Notes: generated from the letters alone by a model not told the origin. 64,000 bases of DNA from Flabesymbios commensalis (GCA_964017125.1 OZ024909.1:49028580-49092579); one strand, 5' to 3'; shown: positions 1 to 11,540, counted from the first letter of the stretch. Numbers and translations: made by a program.

Positions 1-190
1 ATGGCCGCCTTGGTCTAATTTGCATCTTCAAGAACGACGTTTACACAAACGCTCTCCAGTCACCAATATTCATCCAATCCTCTCAAATTGTTTTTTAACA
101 TAGCCCTCTGATGGACTGCCCTCAAAAATTAGCTAATTTGCATATCCAAGATGGCAGCCATGGCACTCCTGTCAATAGCCCTCTTGTTAC
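1..190 (+). repeat. Possible 3' tail of a hairpin-ended element
   Basis: The stretch has two AT-rich segments with a shared 'taatttgcat...aagatggc'-like motif. It stops at CCCTCTTGTTA near 179-189, the terminus used by elements B2 and C. A similar 'tttgcataaattcaagatggcag' motif lies inside B2 near 14890. The 5' end is outside the window, so the assignment rests on the terminus alone. Confidence 0.3.
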
Positions 191-213
191 TAATTGTGGA
201 AGGTGGAGACTTT

Positions 214-900
214 TTATCCCCTGCCCGATGAAGTTGGGGCGTGGGGTATTTGCGTCACCTCGGATGTTCGGCCGTCCGTCCTGTGTCCGGATGTCCGCAT
301 TTCGTTTCCGGAACTGTAACCTGTTCATGGATTTCTTTAATTTTTAACACACACATCCCTTAGGGGGTGTAGATGTGCCTTTTTTTTAATTTCACCCACT
401 TAATTGGCCGACCATCGGCCATAATTAACTTTAATATGCCTGATATTTGATAAGCCGGGCCAGATAGATAGACCATTTACAATAAAACAAATGTGCGGTT
501 TCAGGTAGGGATATGCTCTGAGAAATTTCAACTTGATCAAATGCAAAATGGCCAATTATCGGCCATAATTAACTTTGATATGCCTGATACCGTACAAACC
601 GTGCCAGATAGCTAGACCATTACTACAAAACAAAATGTGCGATTTCAGGTAGGGATATGCTTTGAAAATTTTCAACTTGATCAAATTTAAAATGGGGGAT
701 TATCGGCCATAATTACCTTTAATATGCCTTATACCGGACAAACGGTGCCAGATAGTTAGACCAGTACTATTCAAAATGGCCATAATAGATTTGTCAAATC
801 TGAGTACAAATAATTTTTAGCCTTGCTGATCAAAGATAACTTCCACATTCAAAATGCCCGTAGGGGCCTACTTATCTATGCTCTGGTTTGTCTTTTATCA
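214..900 (+). mobile_element. Hairpin-ended tandem-repeat element B1
   Basis: It starts with TTATCCCCTGCCC, which folds onto GGGGCGTGGGGTA about 10 nt later. A GTCACCTCGG / CGTCCG-rich segment and 'cacacacatcccttaggggg' follow, as in B2 (14075-15832). From about 410 there are three units of roughly 140 bp, each with GACCATTACTACAAAACAAA and TTTCAGGTAGGGATATGC. No clear 3' terminus is visible, so the end is approximate. No coding capacity. Helitron2/Helentron-like by architecture (inference). Confidence 0.6.
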
Positions 901-1383
901 GTATTAGGCCACTTTTCATGCCTACCTCGTCTTGCATATTTTACTATATTGAAAAATAGTGAAGTTGTTTTGTGATATATAAACCCTACTGTACTATGGT
1001 TTGTTCTATATTTCAGATGAAGAATAAAAACATTGAGCAGAAGCATCGTCCGATCATCAATACAGTTCGAACTAATCTGAAACGATTTGTATCATATAAA
1101 GAAGAAAATACTAAATGTCCTAAGTAAAATTTCAATGTAAACACATCAATAAAATTGATATATAATTATATACATATGTGGCTCTAATCTTGTTCGTGAT
1201 TGGCTTGTAAAGACCTTCAACAGGGATAGAGATCTGAGACAACATCCTAATGTGTCATTGAAAAGCAAATTCCTGTCACCATAGTACTGTTTAAACTGAA
1301 GTGACGATTATCAGAGTGTACTTATTGAGCCTTGGCGTGGATGGCCGCCATGTTCGTCCAATCTCAATCCTCTTAAAGTCCGG
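901..1383. other. Unassigned AT-rich stretch
   Basis: No coding potential, tandem repeat or terminal repeat seen. Possibly decayed sequence beyond element B1. Confidence 0.5.
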
Positions 1384-1793
1384 CCTGGTCTGCGGTAAGT
1401 GGTAAAACATCAATTGAATTCCATGTACTGATTCCTTGGTTTTTTGTAGTCAAATCAACAATTTATTTTTTCCATGCACATGGCTCGGGACAGGGGGTGA
1501 TGGCCTCAGCCATGTCAACTAGTTCAGCGCTTGCGGGATGAGGCGTGTGTCCGCTTCGGTGTCCAGATCGAGAGTGTTTCAAACGCGCGAAAAGTACACG
1601 TCGGTGGGCCTAATGGAAGCAGAGCTCGTCAGCTTCTGATTCCGCCTGGCTCGAACCGGCCCAAGTGAAATCAGTCCTGGCTCCACATACTTTGTTTCAG
1701 TGCTTTAATCATAAATTTTGTAAGAGTCTGCGCTTGGTCGGCGGTAAGTGGTAAAACATCAATTGAACTCCATGTACTGATTCCTTGTTTTTA
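1384..1793. repeat. About 290-bp repeat flanked by about 60-bp direct repeats
   Basis: Direct repeats at 1384-1445 and 1733-1793 both read 'ggtaagtggtaaaacatcaa...ccatgtactgattccttg' with a few differences. They flank a 1447-1733 core. The core has a second copy at 8966-9246, but that copy lacks the flanking repeats. No coding region seen. Classification unknown. Confidence 0.6.
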
Positions 1794-2045
1794 GTTTGTC
1801 GACTCGACAAACTATTAAGCTGGTTTTCCACACAAACGTCTGTCGTTAACTTCTGTTACTATCTGTTCTGTCTGTGCAATGTCAGAAGGCAATATCTGCT
1901 CCCTGGTATACAAGGCATTTACTGCTTTTTAACTGGCGTCCCGTCTCTTCCTGCCATAGCGCTGCAAAAAGGCCGTATTTGTCCACTTGTAAATCAAGTA
2001 TATACTTCCTTTCCGCTGATGTCACTGCCTCCTTTTGGCTTGCAC

Positions 2046-2471
2046 TGACCCAATGTTGGTTAAATGTTGTGCCATCATCTATGACACTCTTCCAACATTG
2101 AACCAACATTGTGTCAGGGTATTGAGTTGCTGGTGTTCCCTGCAAAAATGAGACCTTTAGCCAATGCTGTTTTACAGCTGAGCCATGGTCGTAGACGATG
2201 GGCCAGCAGTAAGCTAATATTGGGTGAACGTTTATCTTGTTAAGGCCTATATACTGGTATGCCAATGCTGGGCTAATGCCGGCCCAGTGTTGTAAACGGT
2301 GTGCCACTATCAGGCTAACATTGTGTCAATGACTCGACTTTGCTTATCAGCTGTGACCGCAACCCAGCAGACACGAGGCATTGACCCAATGTTGTACTAA
2401 TGCTGGCCCGTCGTCTTCGACGCCGGCACAACATTAAAGCAACATTGGGTCAATGCCTCGTGATAGCTGGG
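2046..2471. repeat. Run of four foldback (palindromic) MITE-like units
   Basis: Four imperfect palindromes of about 75 nt start near 2046, 2160, 2262 and 2373, so they are 100-115 bp apart. Each has an arm like CCAATGTTGGTTTAATGTTGG, a short centre often of the form GTCnnnGAC, and the complementary arm. The last unit is the most complete: 2363-2471, with CCCAGC...GCTGGG outer ends and GAGGCATTGACCCAATGTTG repeated inverted. Further copies lie across the window. Confidence 0.7.
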
Positions 2472-2479
2472 TAGGCGTT

Positions 2480-3040
2480 CATGAATGCCAGCAGTCTGTC
2501 GCGGGAGGGCTAGCCACCTTCCCCCACCCCTCTCTGCCTCACTTGACACAACCGTGTTATGTTACGCAATATAACCATTAGGTCTTGGCTAAGATATTTA
2601 TCTCCAATAATGGCAATTTTGTATTATTAAAATTAGATTTTTGGACTAGGCGGTAAAAGGCATTGCACATTGATATACTTTATACACTTCTGGTGTGAAA
2701 AATGACCGAATAATGTAATTTATTGCAATGCTCGATCATGTGGTAAGTTAACCCTTTTATTATGACCATCTGACATGAAAAGGGGACAAAGTATGGTGAA
2801 CTATACATTTTTATTTATTACGTTTATTTTGCCTGAGTTTGTGTCCTATTTAGGGGAAATAGGGGGGCTGTGTGTGAGAAACGGTTGACATTTTTGTACA
2901 CCAGTCCTTGTAAATATGTCCAATATAACGTTTGGGGTCCCTAGGTTAGGTAGGCCTACTTTCGTCTTTAAGAAGTGTTCAGATAAAATATATGTTCATG
3001 ATCAAATATAGTGATTAGACCGTAAAGGGTTTTGATTCGA
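2480..3040. other. Unassigned stretch
   Basis: AT-rich sequence with no recognisable gene, repeat or terminal structure. Confidence 0.4.
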
Positions 3041-3044
3041 ATAA

Positions 3045-3107
3045 TATTGGCCAAGCGTCGCAGACAGTGGCCTAGCATTACATCAGCATTGGGCCAATGT
3101 ATCATGT
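3045..3107. repeat. Foldback MITE fragment
   Basis: TATTGGCCAAGCGTCGCAGAC followed by GTGGCCTAGCATTACATCAG and CATTGGGCCAAT matches the core of the foldback family at 2046-2471, with one arm shortened. Confidence 0.5.
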
Positions 3108-3480
3108 TATCTGGTGTTTCTGGCGCCTGATGTGAAGAATACCCTGCAAAAGTTTTTTTTAATTTTTGTGCTGTGCATTTACCAGTTAGGCTAGATGTAG
3201 AGACGAAATTCCCGTATTTCTTATTTTTTACATGGTAGTGCCGCCAATAAATGCCCATTGCGGCGCACACTGTCAAATTGTGAGCTGTGTATCGCTGTAT
3301 TAGTTTCAGTATTAGTATTCAGCGTTGTTAGAACAGAGTCAAGGTTCGTCATCCCATGATCCAAAACATAGGCCTATATGCTTACCAATACAATTTAAAT
3401 GAAATATGACAGAAAACGAGCTACTGAAACCAAAATGTAGTTGCAATGTTGCTGATTCCAACGAAATATTGGACTGTCAC

Positions 3481-3640
3481 CTGTAACCTGACTGTAACCT
3501 CGCCACAAGGTAACCTCGCCACAGGTAATTTTGCCACAGATTTGGTAACCTCGCCACAGAAGGCTGAGTAACCTCGCCACATCTTTGGTAACCTCGCCAT
3601 ATGGGGCTAAGTAACCTCGCCACAACTTCGCTACACCTGT
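3481..3640 (+). repeat. GTAACCTCGCCACA minisatellite
   Basis: The 14-nt motif GTAACCTCGCCACA recurs about seven times with short variable spacers (AAG, ATTTG, GAAGGCTGA, TCTTTG and similar). The degenerate spacers make it an interrupted minisatellite rather than a perfect array. Confidence 0.8.
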
Positions 3641-3644
3641 TGTA

Positions 3645-4900
3645 TCCGCATTTATCAATGTATTTTCAAAGGGAAATCTCTACCTTGAAAGTGGTGTAGA
3701 TGTCTATATAGACTTAGACTATATGTGCCATTAAAATCAAAAGCAAAATAAATTCTAAAAAAATGGACCAATATATAACAAATAATAATAGGCCTACAAA
3801 TTTATTTTGCACAGCAAATATTGTAGAAAATTTGTTCATTGTGACTAATAATAATAATATAATAACCCTTAAACCGCTGAATTAAATAATTTAAATTTTC
3901 ACACACTTGGAGTTGTGTCTCACTACCTTGACCCACAACTTTAAGTGAGAGAAAACAACTCGTATTTGATTAATTTGTATTTTAAGACTAAGCAATTTAC
4001 AAATCTTGATGTTTAAATGGCCAATAAAACGGATTAAAGCGACTACAGTCGCGGTTTAAGGTGAATAGGTGTAGGCCTAGCGGCAACAACAGAGGAAGTT
4101 GATGACACTGCCCCAAGAAAAGATCCGACAGCACCCGAGGAAGACAATGAGTAGCACTCAAGTTATGTGATCGACTCCAATAACACTCGATATTATTGAC
4201 GCAATTGATTGACTCAAGTGATATTAACTCATGTGAGTGCGTGGTGACGTGAAGTCGATTGGGCCTACTTGCAAACGCTGAATGTTAAACCATTTTTTTT
4301 TCTTCCGGTTTTAATAATAGCATAACCGCCAATTTGAATCGTTGATATTTCTATCAGCATGAACACCTGATGAACGTTTAATATGGAATATGAGGTGATA
4401 TGAATGACCCTAAGTGTTTTATTTGTTGTTGGGAAAATGCCCCCCTTTTGAAATAATAATGGGTCACATGCCCCATCGTCTTTAAAGGCCAATGCCCCCC
4501 CCCTCCGAAAAATATCATGGGCCCATTGACCCCCTTTTTCCAATTTATAAATCGGGCACTGAATATGTAATAGTACCAATCTCATACATATAATTTTAAC
4601 TATTTATATTGCCGTATATTAACCGTCTGCGTCCCTATGTTTGGGCTATATTGAAGTTAAACTGAACGTAGATTTTAACCTAAGTCTATGCTAAAAACAC
4701 AAATAGTAGGCCTAATTTATGTTCTTGTATTATGGACCCTATCGATGGAAGCTGATATTCAAATTCACATTGCAATAAAGGCCTAATTATCACGCTGATA
4801 GGGATCTAATTAAAAGTTACTAAAATGTGTGGTACCAAAGCCATAACTTTATTTTGAATTGAATTTACAAATAGTAATATTATTAATAAATGATGTTCCT
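3645..4900. other. Unassigned AT-rich stretch
   Basis: No reading frame with recognisable protein features. There is a C-rich patch at 4440-4545 ('atgcccccc' repeated). TAGGCCTA octamers occur at 3789, 4072 and 4707. Nothing else supported. Confidence 0.4.
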
Positions 4901-4902
4901 TT

Positions 4903-5026
4903 ATTGCTGGGTAAACGATGTAGAGGGCGGCACAACAATAAACTAAATATCCAGTTATCCCTGGTTTAATGCTAGTCCACCGTCTGCACTGCTGGCCCAA
5001 CATTAAACTAGCATTAAGTCGATGTA
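4903..5026. repeat. Foldback MITE fragment
   Basis: TGGTTTAATGCTAGTCCACC, GTCTGC and then GCTGGCCCAACATTAAACTAGCATTAAG form the familiar foldback core at 4963-5020. An outer TGCTGGGTAAACGATGT lies to the left near 4905. Confidence 0.5.
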
Positions 5027-5748
5027 GCTTCTGTGGAAAGTATAGCGTATATAGCCAGTGTAATATATTATGAGATTATGCTTTGTACGCATCGCTTTGA
5101 CTACTACAATGAGGCAATACCGCTGGAGTACAATCACACGTGTCTTGCCATAGAGTTAACTCTATATTTGGTCTGGCTAAACTTCTGAAATTCGAAACCT
5201 TTGAGTGTTGATCCACTGCTCGCTGTATCGTATTTGCTAGGATGCACCTAAAAGTATGCATACTTTAGAAGTGGATATATGTATATTAAAAACATGCCTC
5301 GAAGTAATAATATGTAGGACTATAAAGTGTCCATAAAGCAGTTGGGCCAATAGTGTTTTTTTTAATGACACAGCATCATAGTTGAATTCACGCTTTCCCA
5401 TTCGTTGATTGTTTTCTACCAATTACTGGCCAACCGTCAATGATGAAGACGAGGACCAGCCGTGCATGTGGATTATAAAACTTTAAAATATATATTTTCA
5501 TTTATGCAATAAATGAAAATCAAAGTGGAAAAGGGAACACTATTATGGCAGAACCAGAGTAAAAACATACCTGTCAATTATAACAGGTAAGGGATAGGAA
5601 TGACATGACCAATATATATTATGCACATTTAATATGTTGTGCAGAATAAAATATGAAAAATGTTGGGCAGCGCCCCTGACGGTGAACCAATATTAAATCC
5701 ACAGGTTATGTGTTTGTATATATGTAATAACAATACCGAAGGGCGGGT

Positions 5749-5763
5749 GGGGGGGGGGGGGGG
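5749..5763 (+). repeat. Poly(G) tract, 15 nt
   Basis: Uninterrupted G15 in AT-rich surroundings. One of several long G or C runs in the window. Confidence 0.9.
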
Positions 5764-5877
5764 TTCCTGGTGCCTGCTAGGAAAGTCAGAGATCGCGGAT
5801 TCGTCTCCTGCTCTGGCATTCAAGTTTCAAAGAAGCAAAATGTTTCCTCCCTGTTCAATTGTAAATATTGAATATTG

Positions 5878-6060
5878 TAGGCAGCCTCCGTGACCGACAG
5901 TTAGTGTGCTCGGCCGTAGACCAACAAAGCTCAATTTCGAATCCTGTGTCTGGAGGGCAGTGACACCTCATTCATCTCACCATCCTCAGGTTCTCCTTAC
6001 CCAGTTTAGCCTATATGTGTACAAATGTGGTGTAGAACCCCATTTATTTCATTTCATAGC
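5878..6060 (+). mobile_element. Candidate tRNA-derived SINE
   Basis: A box-A-like segment (GACCGACAGTTAGTGTGCTC) is followed about 40 nt later by AATTTCGAATCCTG, close to the B-box consensus GGTTCGAATCC. A body of about 100 bp follows, ending in T-rich sequence. The pol III promoter spacing is right but both boxes are imperfect, and no second copy is visible here. Confidence 0.4.
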
Positions 6061-6071
6061 ATTTGATACAG

Positions 6072-6125
6072 CCAACTAACACCTGACTCAACGTTGGCCT
6101 GCCAACATTACAGCAACATTTCAGC
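6072..6125. repeat. Foldback MITE fragment
   Basis: GACTCAACGTTGGCCTGCCAACATTACAGCAACATTTCAG is a shortened form of the foldback core, with the central spacer lost. Confidence 0.4.
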
Positions 6126-6433
6126 AAAGATCGTGTGAGTTGAGAAAGCCTTCATGGGTCTTTATCCTTAGGTCTACTGTGTGTATTGTGATTTCCATTT
6201 TGGCATTACGTAAGAGGGTGCAGTGAAAGTGCATTACGTCCACATGTGATAATGATGGATTAGGGCTACTGTATATTTCATGGCTGAGTAAGAAACATTA
6301 AAAGCTGATAATTTACAACTTTGTTAGGCCTATTTTAGACAGAAGAATTAAAATTGAAAATTGAAGATTTCGTGAAAATTTCTGGCTAACTGGGGCATTA
6401 TAAAAGTCCCAGAAGAAGTAATAATTTCACTTT

Positions 6434-8703
6434 TTAGCTCCTGCCGTCACCGTAGATGAGACGGAGAGAGCTATGGATTCCGCCTCCGTTTTTTTGCCTC
6501 TTCTTTTGCCTATAACTTTGTAAGAAAATAAGCTAGGATAACAATTTTTGGTATGTGGGCTACTTCCAGGTGGATAATGGACAGGTTAAAATATTTTTAA
6601 TCTGAATCCAATACGCAAGGTCGCAGAGGAGAAAATGATGATGTTACGGCGTTGGGCCGTCCGTAAACAATTCGTTTCCGGAGCATATCTCTGAAAGTAC
6701 TTGTCTGATTGTCTTCAAATTGTGCACACAACACCCCTCGGAGGTCTAGTTGTGCCTTTTGGGGTATTTGAATTTTGACCTACTTTTGGTTCAGAACTAT
6801 GACCTATTTAGACGTTTTGACGCGCACTTCGTTCCCGGAGCAGATCTCGAAAAGTACTGGGCCGATGACAGTCATATTGCACATGCATGTTCTCTAAGGT
6901 CCCTAGTTGTGCCTTTTCAGGTTTTTGGACCTTGAAGTTGACCTAATTTATAACATCTGTGAATCCGACTGAAAGATTTTGTGGAATAACATGAAAACCG
7001 CTCAAAATAGCTACACCATTACTATAAAACAAATTGTGAGGTTTCAGGAGAGGATGCATCTTGAAAAATTTCAAGTCGATAAAATCAAGAATGGCCGCCC
7101 ATCGGCCATTATTCACCTCGACAGGCCTGATATTGCGGAATATCATGAAAACCGCTCAAGATAGCTACACCATTAATATCAAATAAATTGTAAGGTTTCA
7201 GGAGAGGATGCATCCTGAAAAATTTCAAGTTGATAAAATTCAAAATGGCTGCCTATCGGCCATTATTCACCTCGACAGGCCTGATATTGTGGAATATCAT
7301 GAAAACCGCTCCAGATTTCTACACCATTACTATAAAACAAATTGTAAGGTTTCAGGAGAGGATGCATTTTGAAAAAAATCAATCGTCCAAGTTCAAAATG
7401 GCCGCCAATCGGCCATTATTCACTTTCACATGGCCGTTATTTGGTAAACCGTGCTAGATGGCTAGACCATTACTACAAAACAAAATGTGTGATTTCAGGA
7501 GAGGATGCATCTTGAAAAAATTCGACTCAATAAAATTTAAAATGGCCGCTTATCGGCCATTATCCACTTTCACATGGCCGATATTTGATCAACCGTGCTA
7601 GATGGCTAGACCATTACTATAGAACGAAATGTGAGATTTCAGATGGGGATGCATCTTGAAAAAAATTGACTTGATCAAATTCAAAATGGCCGCCTTTTCG
7701 GCCATTATTCATTATCACATGGCTGATATTTGGTAAACCGTGCTAGATGGCTAGACTATTACCTGATTACTATGAAACAAAGTGTGAGTTTTCGGGGGAG
7801 GATGCACCCTTAAAATTTTTAACTGACGAATTCAAAATGGCCGACAATCAGCATTATTTACCTCGATAGGCCTGATATCAGGTAAGCCGTGCTAGATAGC
7901 TAGACCATTACTATAAAACAAAATGTGACGTTTCGGGAGAGGATGCCTTTTGAAAACTTTCGACTCAATCAAATTCAAAATGGCCGCCTATCGGCCACTA
8001 TTTACTTTCACATTGCTGATATTTGTTAAACCGGGTTAGATAGCTGGACCATTACTATAAAACAAAATGTGAGATTACAGGAGAGGATGCATCTTGAAAA
8101 AATTGACTCGATCAAATTCAAAATGGCCGCCTATCGGCCATTATTCACTTTCACATGGGCGATATTTGGTAAACCGTGCTAGATAGCTGGACGATTACTA
8201 TAGAATGAAATGTGAGATTTCAGCTGAGGATGCATCTTGAAAAATTCTGACTCGATCAAATTCAAAATGGCCCCTTATCAGCCATTATTTACTTTCACAT
8301 GCCCAATATTTTGCAAACTGTGTTAGATGTTAGTCCATTACTATAAAACAAAATTTGAGGTTTCGGGGGAGGATGCACCCTAATTTTTTAACTAGTTTAT
8401 ATCAAATTCAAAATGACCGTAAATCAGCTATTAGTAACCTCGATTGGCCTGATATCGGGTAAACCGTGCCAGATAGGTAGACCATTACTGGGATACTGAT
8501 TAGGATCATTAATTTCAATGGAGGTTTGCAATCTCTGACAGACTGTCTAGTTCTTATCTTACTCTTAGACTGAGCTTCTTAGACCTAGTTGTCTTGCGTC
8601 TTGATTTTTGACCTAGCCTAGGACTACATTAATAACCCTACACAAAATTGCTTAAATCAAATTCTAATTCGGAGCGGGAGCTCCTGGACTTATGTAGTCT
8701 TGT
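6434..8703 (+). mobile_element. Hairpin-ended tandem-repeat element A1
   Basis: It begins TTAGCTCCTGCCGTC and folds back to GAGCTA at about 6472. A 5' domain of about 500 bp contains GGCGTTGGGCCGTCCG and TTCCGGAGCA. About ten units of roughly 150 bp follow, each with CCATTACTATAAAACAAA, a GGATGCATCTTGAAAAA motif and the small hairpin AATGGCCGnnnnnCGGCCATT. The 3' part has GCGGGAGCTCC, the complement of the 5' arm, and stops at GTAGTCTTGT, where identity with A2 (40989-43710) ends. No coding capacity. Non-autonomous Helitron2/Helentron-like by architecture. Confidence 0.75.
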
Positions 8704-8965
8704 GTGATATTAACATTGTAGTCCTGTGGAATGATTCTTTGTCAAGCATATTTCATTAGGTGCAGTGCTTCAGAACGTGTGTAAAATCAGCAAAATGTAT
8801 TATGGGAACCGAACATAATAATATAAATGCCAATGATCGATATAAAGGATATACATCTTTTCATGATAATGCATCTTAGAGTATAGATATACATTCCCTG
8901 ACACATTTATAGCTGATTTTTTGCAATGCTGTTGACAAACGCCAAGGCCCCTGGGCCTCTTGTTT
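8704..8965 (+). other. Segment after A1 with a second element-like 3' end
   Basis: This segment is absent after the A2 copy. It ends in the small hairpin AGGCCC-CT-GGGCCT followed by CTTGTTT at 8945-8965, directly before the repeat copy at 8966. It may be the 3' end of another hairpin-ended family, or an alternative longer end of A1. Confidence 0.4.
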
Positions 8966-9246
8966 TGTAGTCAAATCAACAATTTATTTACTATGCACAT
9001 CGCTTGGGACAGGGGGTGATGGCCTCAGCCATGTCGGCTAGTTCAGAGCTTGCGGGATAAGGCGTGTGTCTGCTTCGGTGTCTAGATCGAGAGTGTTGAA
9101 AGCATGCGAAAAGTATGCGTCGGTGGGCCTAACGGAAGCGAAGCTCGTCAGCTTCTGATTCCGCCCGGCCCGAACTGGTCCAAGTGAAATCGGTCGCCGG
9201 CTCCACATACTTTGTTCCAGTGCTTTAATCATAAATTTTGTAAGAA
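8966..9246. repeat. Second copy of the 1447-1733 repeat
   Basis: It aligns with 1447-1733 from GTAGTCAAATCAACAATTTA through CATAAATTTTGTAAGA with scattered substitutions. It lacks the flanking direct repeats of the first copy. Confidence 0.75.
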
Positions 9247-9259
9247 TCTACACAAGTCA

Positions 9260-9750
9260 ATTTATGGTATTTAATTTAGGGCTGTGTATTCTGACCCTGG
9301 TGTCACATGTCATAATGTTCTCACGGGTGGAGGATGCTTGTTGACTGCTGGGGGGGGGGGGTACAAACAGTGTCGCCTGTGAAGGAAAGACCTCAATAGC
9401 TCTACAGGATATTAGGGCTCTCATAATATATCCCATCAAACACGACAAAAACCCAATACTAGTAATAGTTTAATAATGTTGTTCTATCATCTGCGACCAC
9501 CACTCAAACATTATTAGGCCTACAATAGTCCGGTTGAAATTCCACAAAATAAAATTCCTGTGGGTATTTTGAGGTAAAAGTGTTTTGAAACTTTTAATTA
9601 ACCTGATTTGGGTGTCCTGAATTAAAAAAAATGTTTGCGAAGCTGTGTTTTGAGTCTTTGAGCCCAAAAAACGCAAATTAGCATAACCTGTTAACATAAC
9701 TGTTTCCCATGTAAAATACGAGATTTACGCTTTGTGTATACAAATAAGCA
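9260..9750. other. Unassigned stretch with G12
   Basis: No gene seen. A G12 run lies at 9350-9361. The rest is AT-rich and unremarkable. Confidence 0.4.
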
Positions 9751-11062
9751 TATATGGGTAAAACCAAAAATTGGGGTAACTTTGTAGCATCAAAAATGGC
9801 AGTGAGGTGACCATCAAAGAGGAGAGGAAAACTACTTTATAGGTTTGGTGCACTGATCCCAATAGAGCATGAAAAAGCCACTGGCTGCGCTAGAAATTTT
9901 TTTTTTGCTTCAAAAACGTCATTTTCAAAAAGTTGCAGCATTCCACTTACTACTCCGTTACCAAATCCAAACCATTTCAAAAATTATGTTACTTTGTTTA
10001 GCTTGACATCACACTTTTAAACGTGATATCTTTATTGAAGCATAATACTAAACAATCGTACATCAAAACTGCTAAAAAATTAAAAAAAAATTGATGGGAT
10101 GAACAAAAATCTTTATTTCAACTCCGTTACCAAGCCAAAAAATACTCAACTCCGTTACCAAATGTTTGGCTCGACATAAATATAAACTGTATATTTTCTT
10201 ATCATAACATCGATCACAAATGGGTGCTCTATTAATATGGGGACAACGAGCCATGTTTTAAAAGACCACTCCGTTCCCTTTTCTTGGTAACGGAGTAGAG
10301 TGGAACGGAGTAGTAAAATTAAAAGTATTCTAGGGATTAATGAAAAGATCTGGGCAATAATTCAAAAATATATCATACGGGTGGAAATAGTCCCCATAGC
10401 AACTGTTGTAGGCATACAATCATAAAACCAAACTCGTTTTTATACCCACAAGGCTAGGAACGGAGTAGTAAAAACAAAAGTATATTTTCTAACTTTTTGG
10501 TAATACCTGTTTCGAATAACAGTCACTCAACAATATTAATTCTTTCAAGGTGAAAAGCTCGTATAAGGCCCTTTAGTGTGTCAAACTAAACTTGATATAA
10601 TTTTAGTTCATGATTATTCACTTGATGGGGCATGCTACAATAATGGTAACGGAGTAGAGTGCAAATGTGGGGACATGTATATTCATCAAAATTATTTATA
10701 TCGATATCAATTTTAAGTCGAATTTTGATCATTGATTAGTTAAAGTGAACAATGTCTAGCCATGAAATGTAATTTTTAGAATTATATTGTGATTTTGTAT
10801 CCTACAGTGAAGTTTTAAATAGTGGAATTTTCTCTGGGGACATGCCATTTTTCACGTTTCCATGACATACAGCTCTTATAAAACCATATATATATATTTT
10901 TTTTACAAATAATCTAAACATTATTAAGTAGTAATGCCTAAACGTGAAGTTGCACCATTCATTTTTAATATTATTATATGTAAATTGAAATGCGGACCTT
11001 TTAAGTCCTGGGGACACTAATTTTATGTAAAATTATCCCAATTTTTGGTTTTACCCATATAT
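9751..11062. mobile_element. 1.3-kb non-autonomous TIR element with repeated ACTCCGTTACC motif
   Basis: The terminal inverted repeat TATATGGGTAAAACCAAAAA...GGGGTAA (9751-9779) matches the reverse complement of 11033-11062 at 28 of 29 positions. The ends read TATA inside and out, so a TA or TATA target duplication is likely but cannot be separated from the TIR. The interior holds no transposase. It carries at least six copies of ACTCCGTTACCA or its complement (near 9950, 10121, 10150, 10268-10300, 10450, 10645) and several TGGGGACA motifs. Superfamily not determined. Confidence 0.75.
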
Positions 11063-11540
11063 ACAGTGCTACCTCGATATAATGCCAACTTTGGGACTCT
11101 GCAATTTTTTGGCATTATGGCGGGGTGGCATTATGGTGAGGGAGGTGATTTAGGCCTGTGATAGGTAGAATCAATAAATTTTAAAATTGTCCAATAAAAT
11201 TATGCTGAGCCTTTTTTCGTAATTGCCGACATGCTAAAAGAAATATTCGACCACATTCCACAGTTTTCACTAAGCAAGAAAAATGCTGTGCTAAATTAAA
11301 ATCTGAGCTAAATTATAAAAACGTCCAAAAGATGGCACCTCAACGTGGCAAACGGTTATGGGGGTAACATAATCCAAAACATCACCCAGACACTTGAACT
11401 TTTTTAGGCAGCTGAAGAAAACTACTGAGGTTTTGCCGCTGTTGAGAGTTTTGTTTTTAGATACACCAGGGCACCCAATGAGTGCCCCGCAATACAGAAA
11501 CAGTAGCAAATACACCATATAATAAGCACATAACAATCAG
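11063..11540 (-). mobile_element. Possible pogo/Tigger-type remnant
   Basis: CAGTGCTACCTCGATATAATGCC at 11064-11086 has the look of a Tc1/mariner-pogo terminus after TA. On the minus strand, 11291-11536 reads ...DVLDYVTPITVCHVEVPSFGRF, which loosely resembles the 'AW..VTP.TI.NCF.KAGF' region of Tigger transposases. Both signals are weak and no second TIR was found. Confidence 0.25.

Noticed and set aside
1447-1733. Solo LTR interpretation of the 290-bp repeat
   Set aside because: No TG...CA ends, no polyadenylation signal and flanks far longer than a target duplication.
3395-3658. Minus-strand frame rich in WRGY repeats
   Set aside because: It is the translation of the GTAACCTCGCCACA minisatellite.
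6434-8480. CRISPR-like reading of the regular repeats
   Set aside because: Units are about 150 bp without unique spacers and occur in animal DNA inside a hairpin-ended element.
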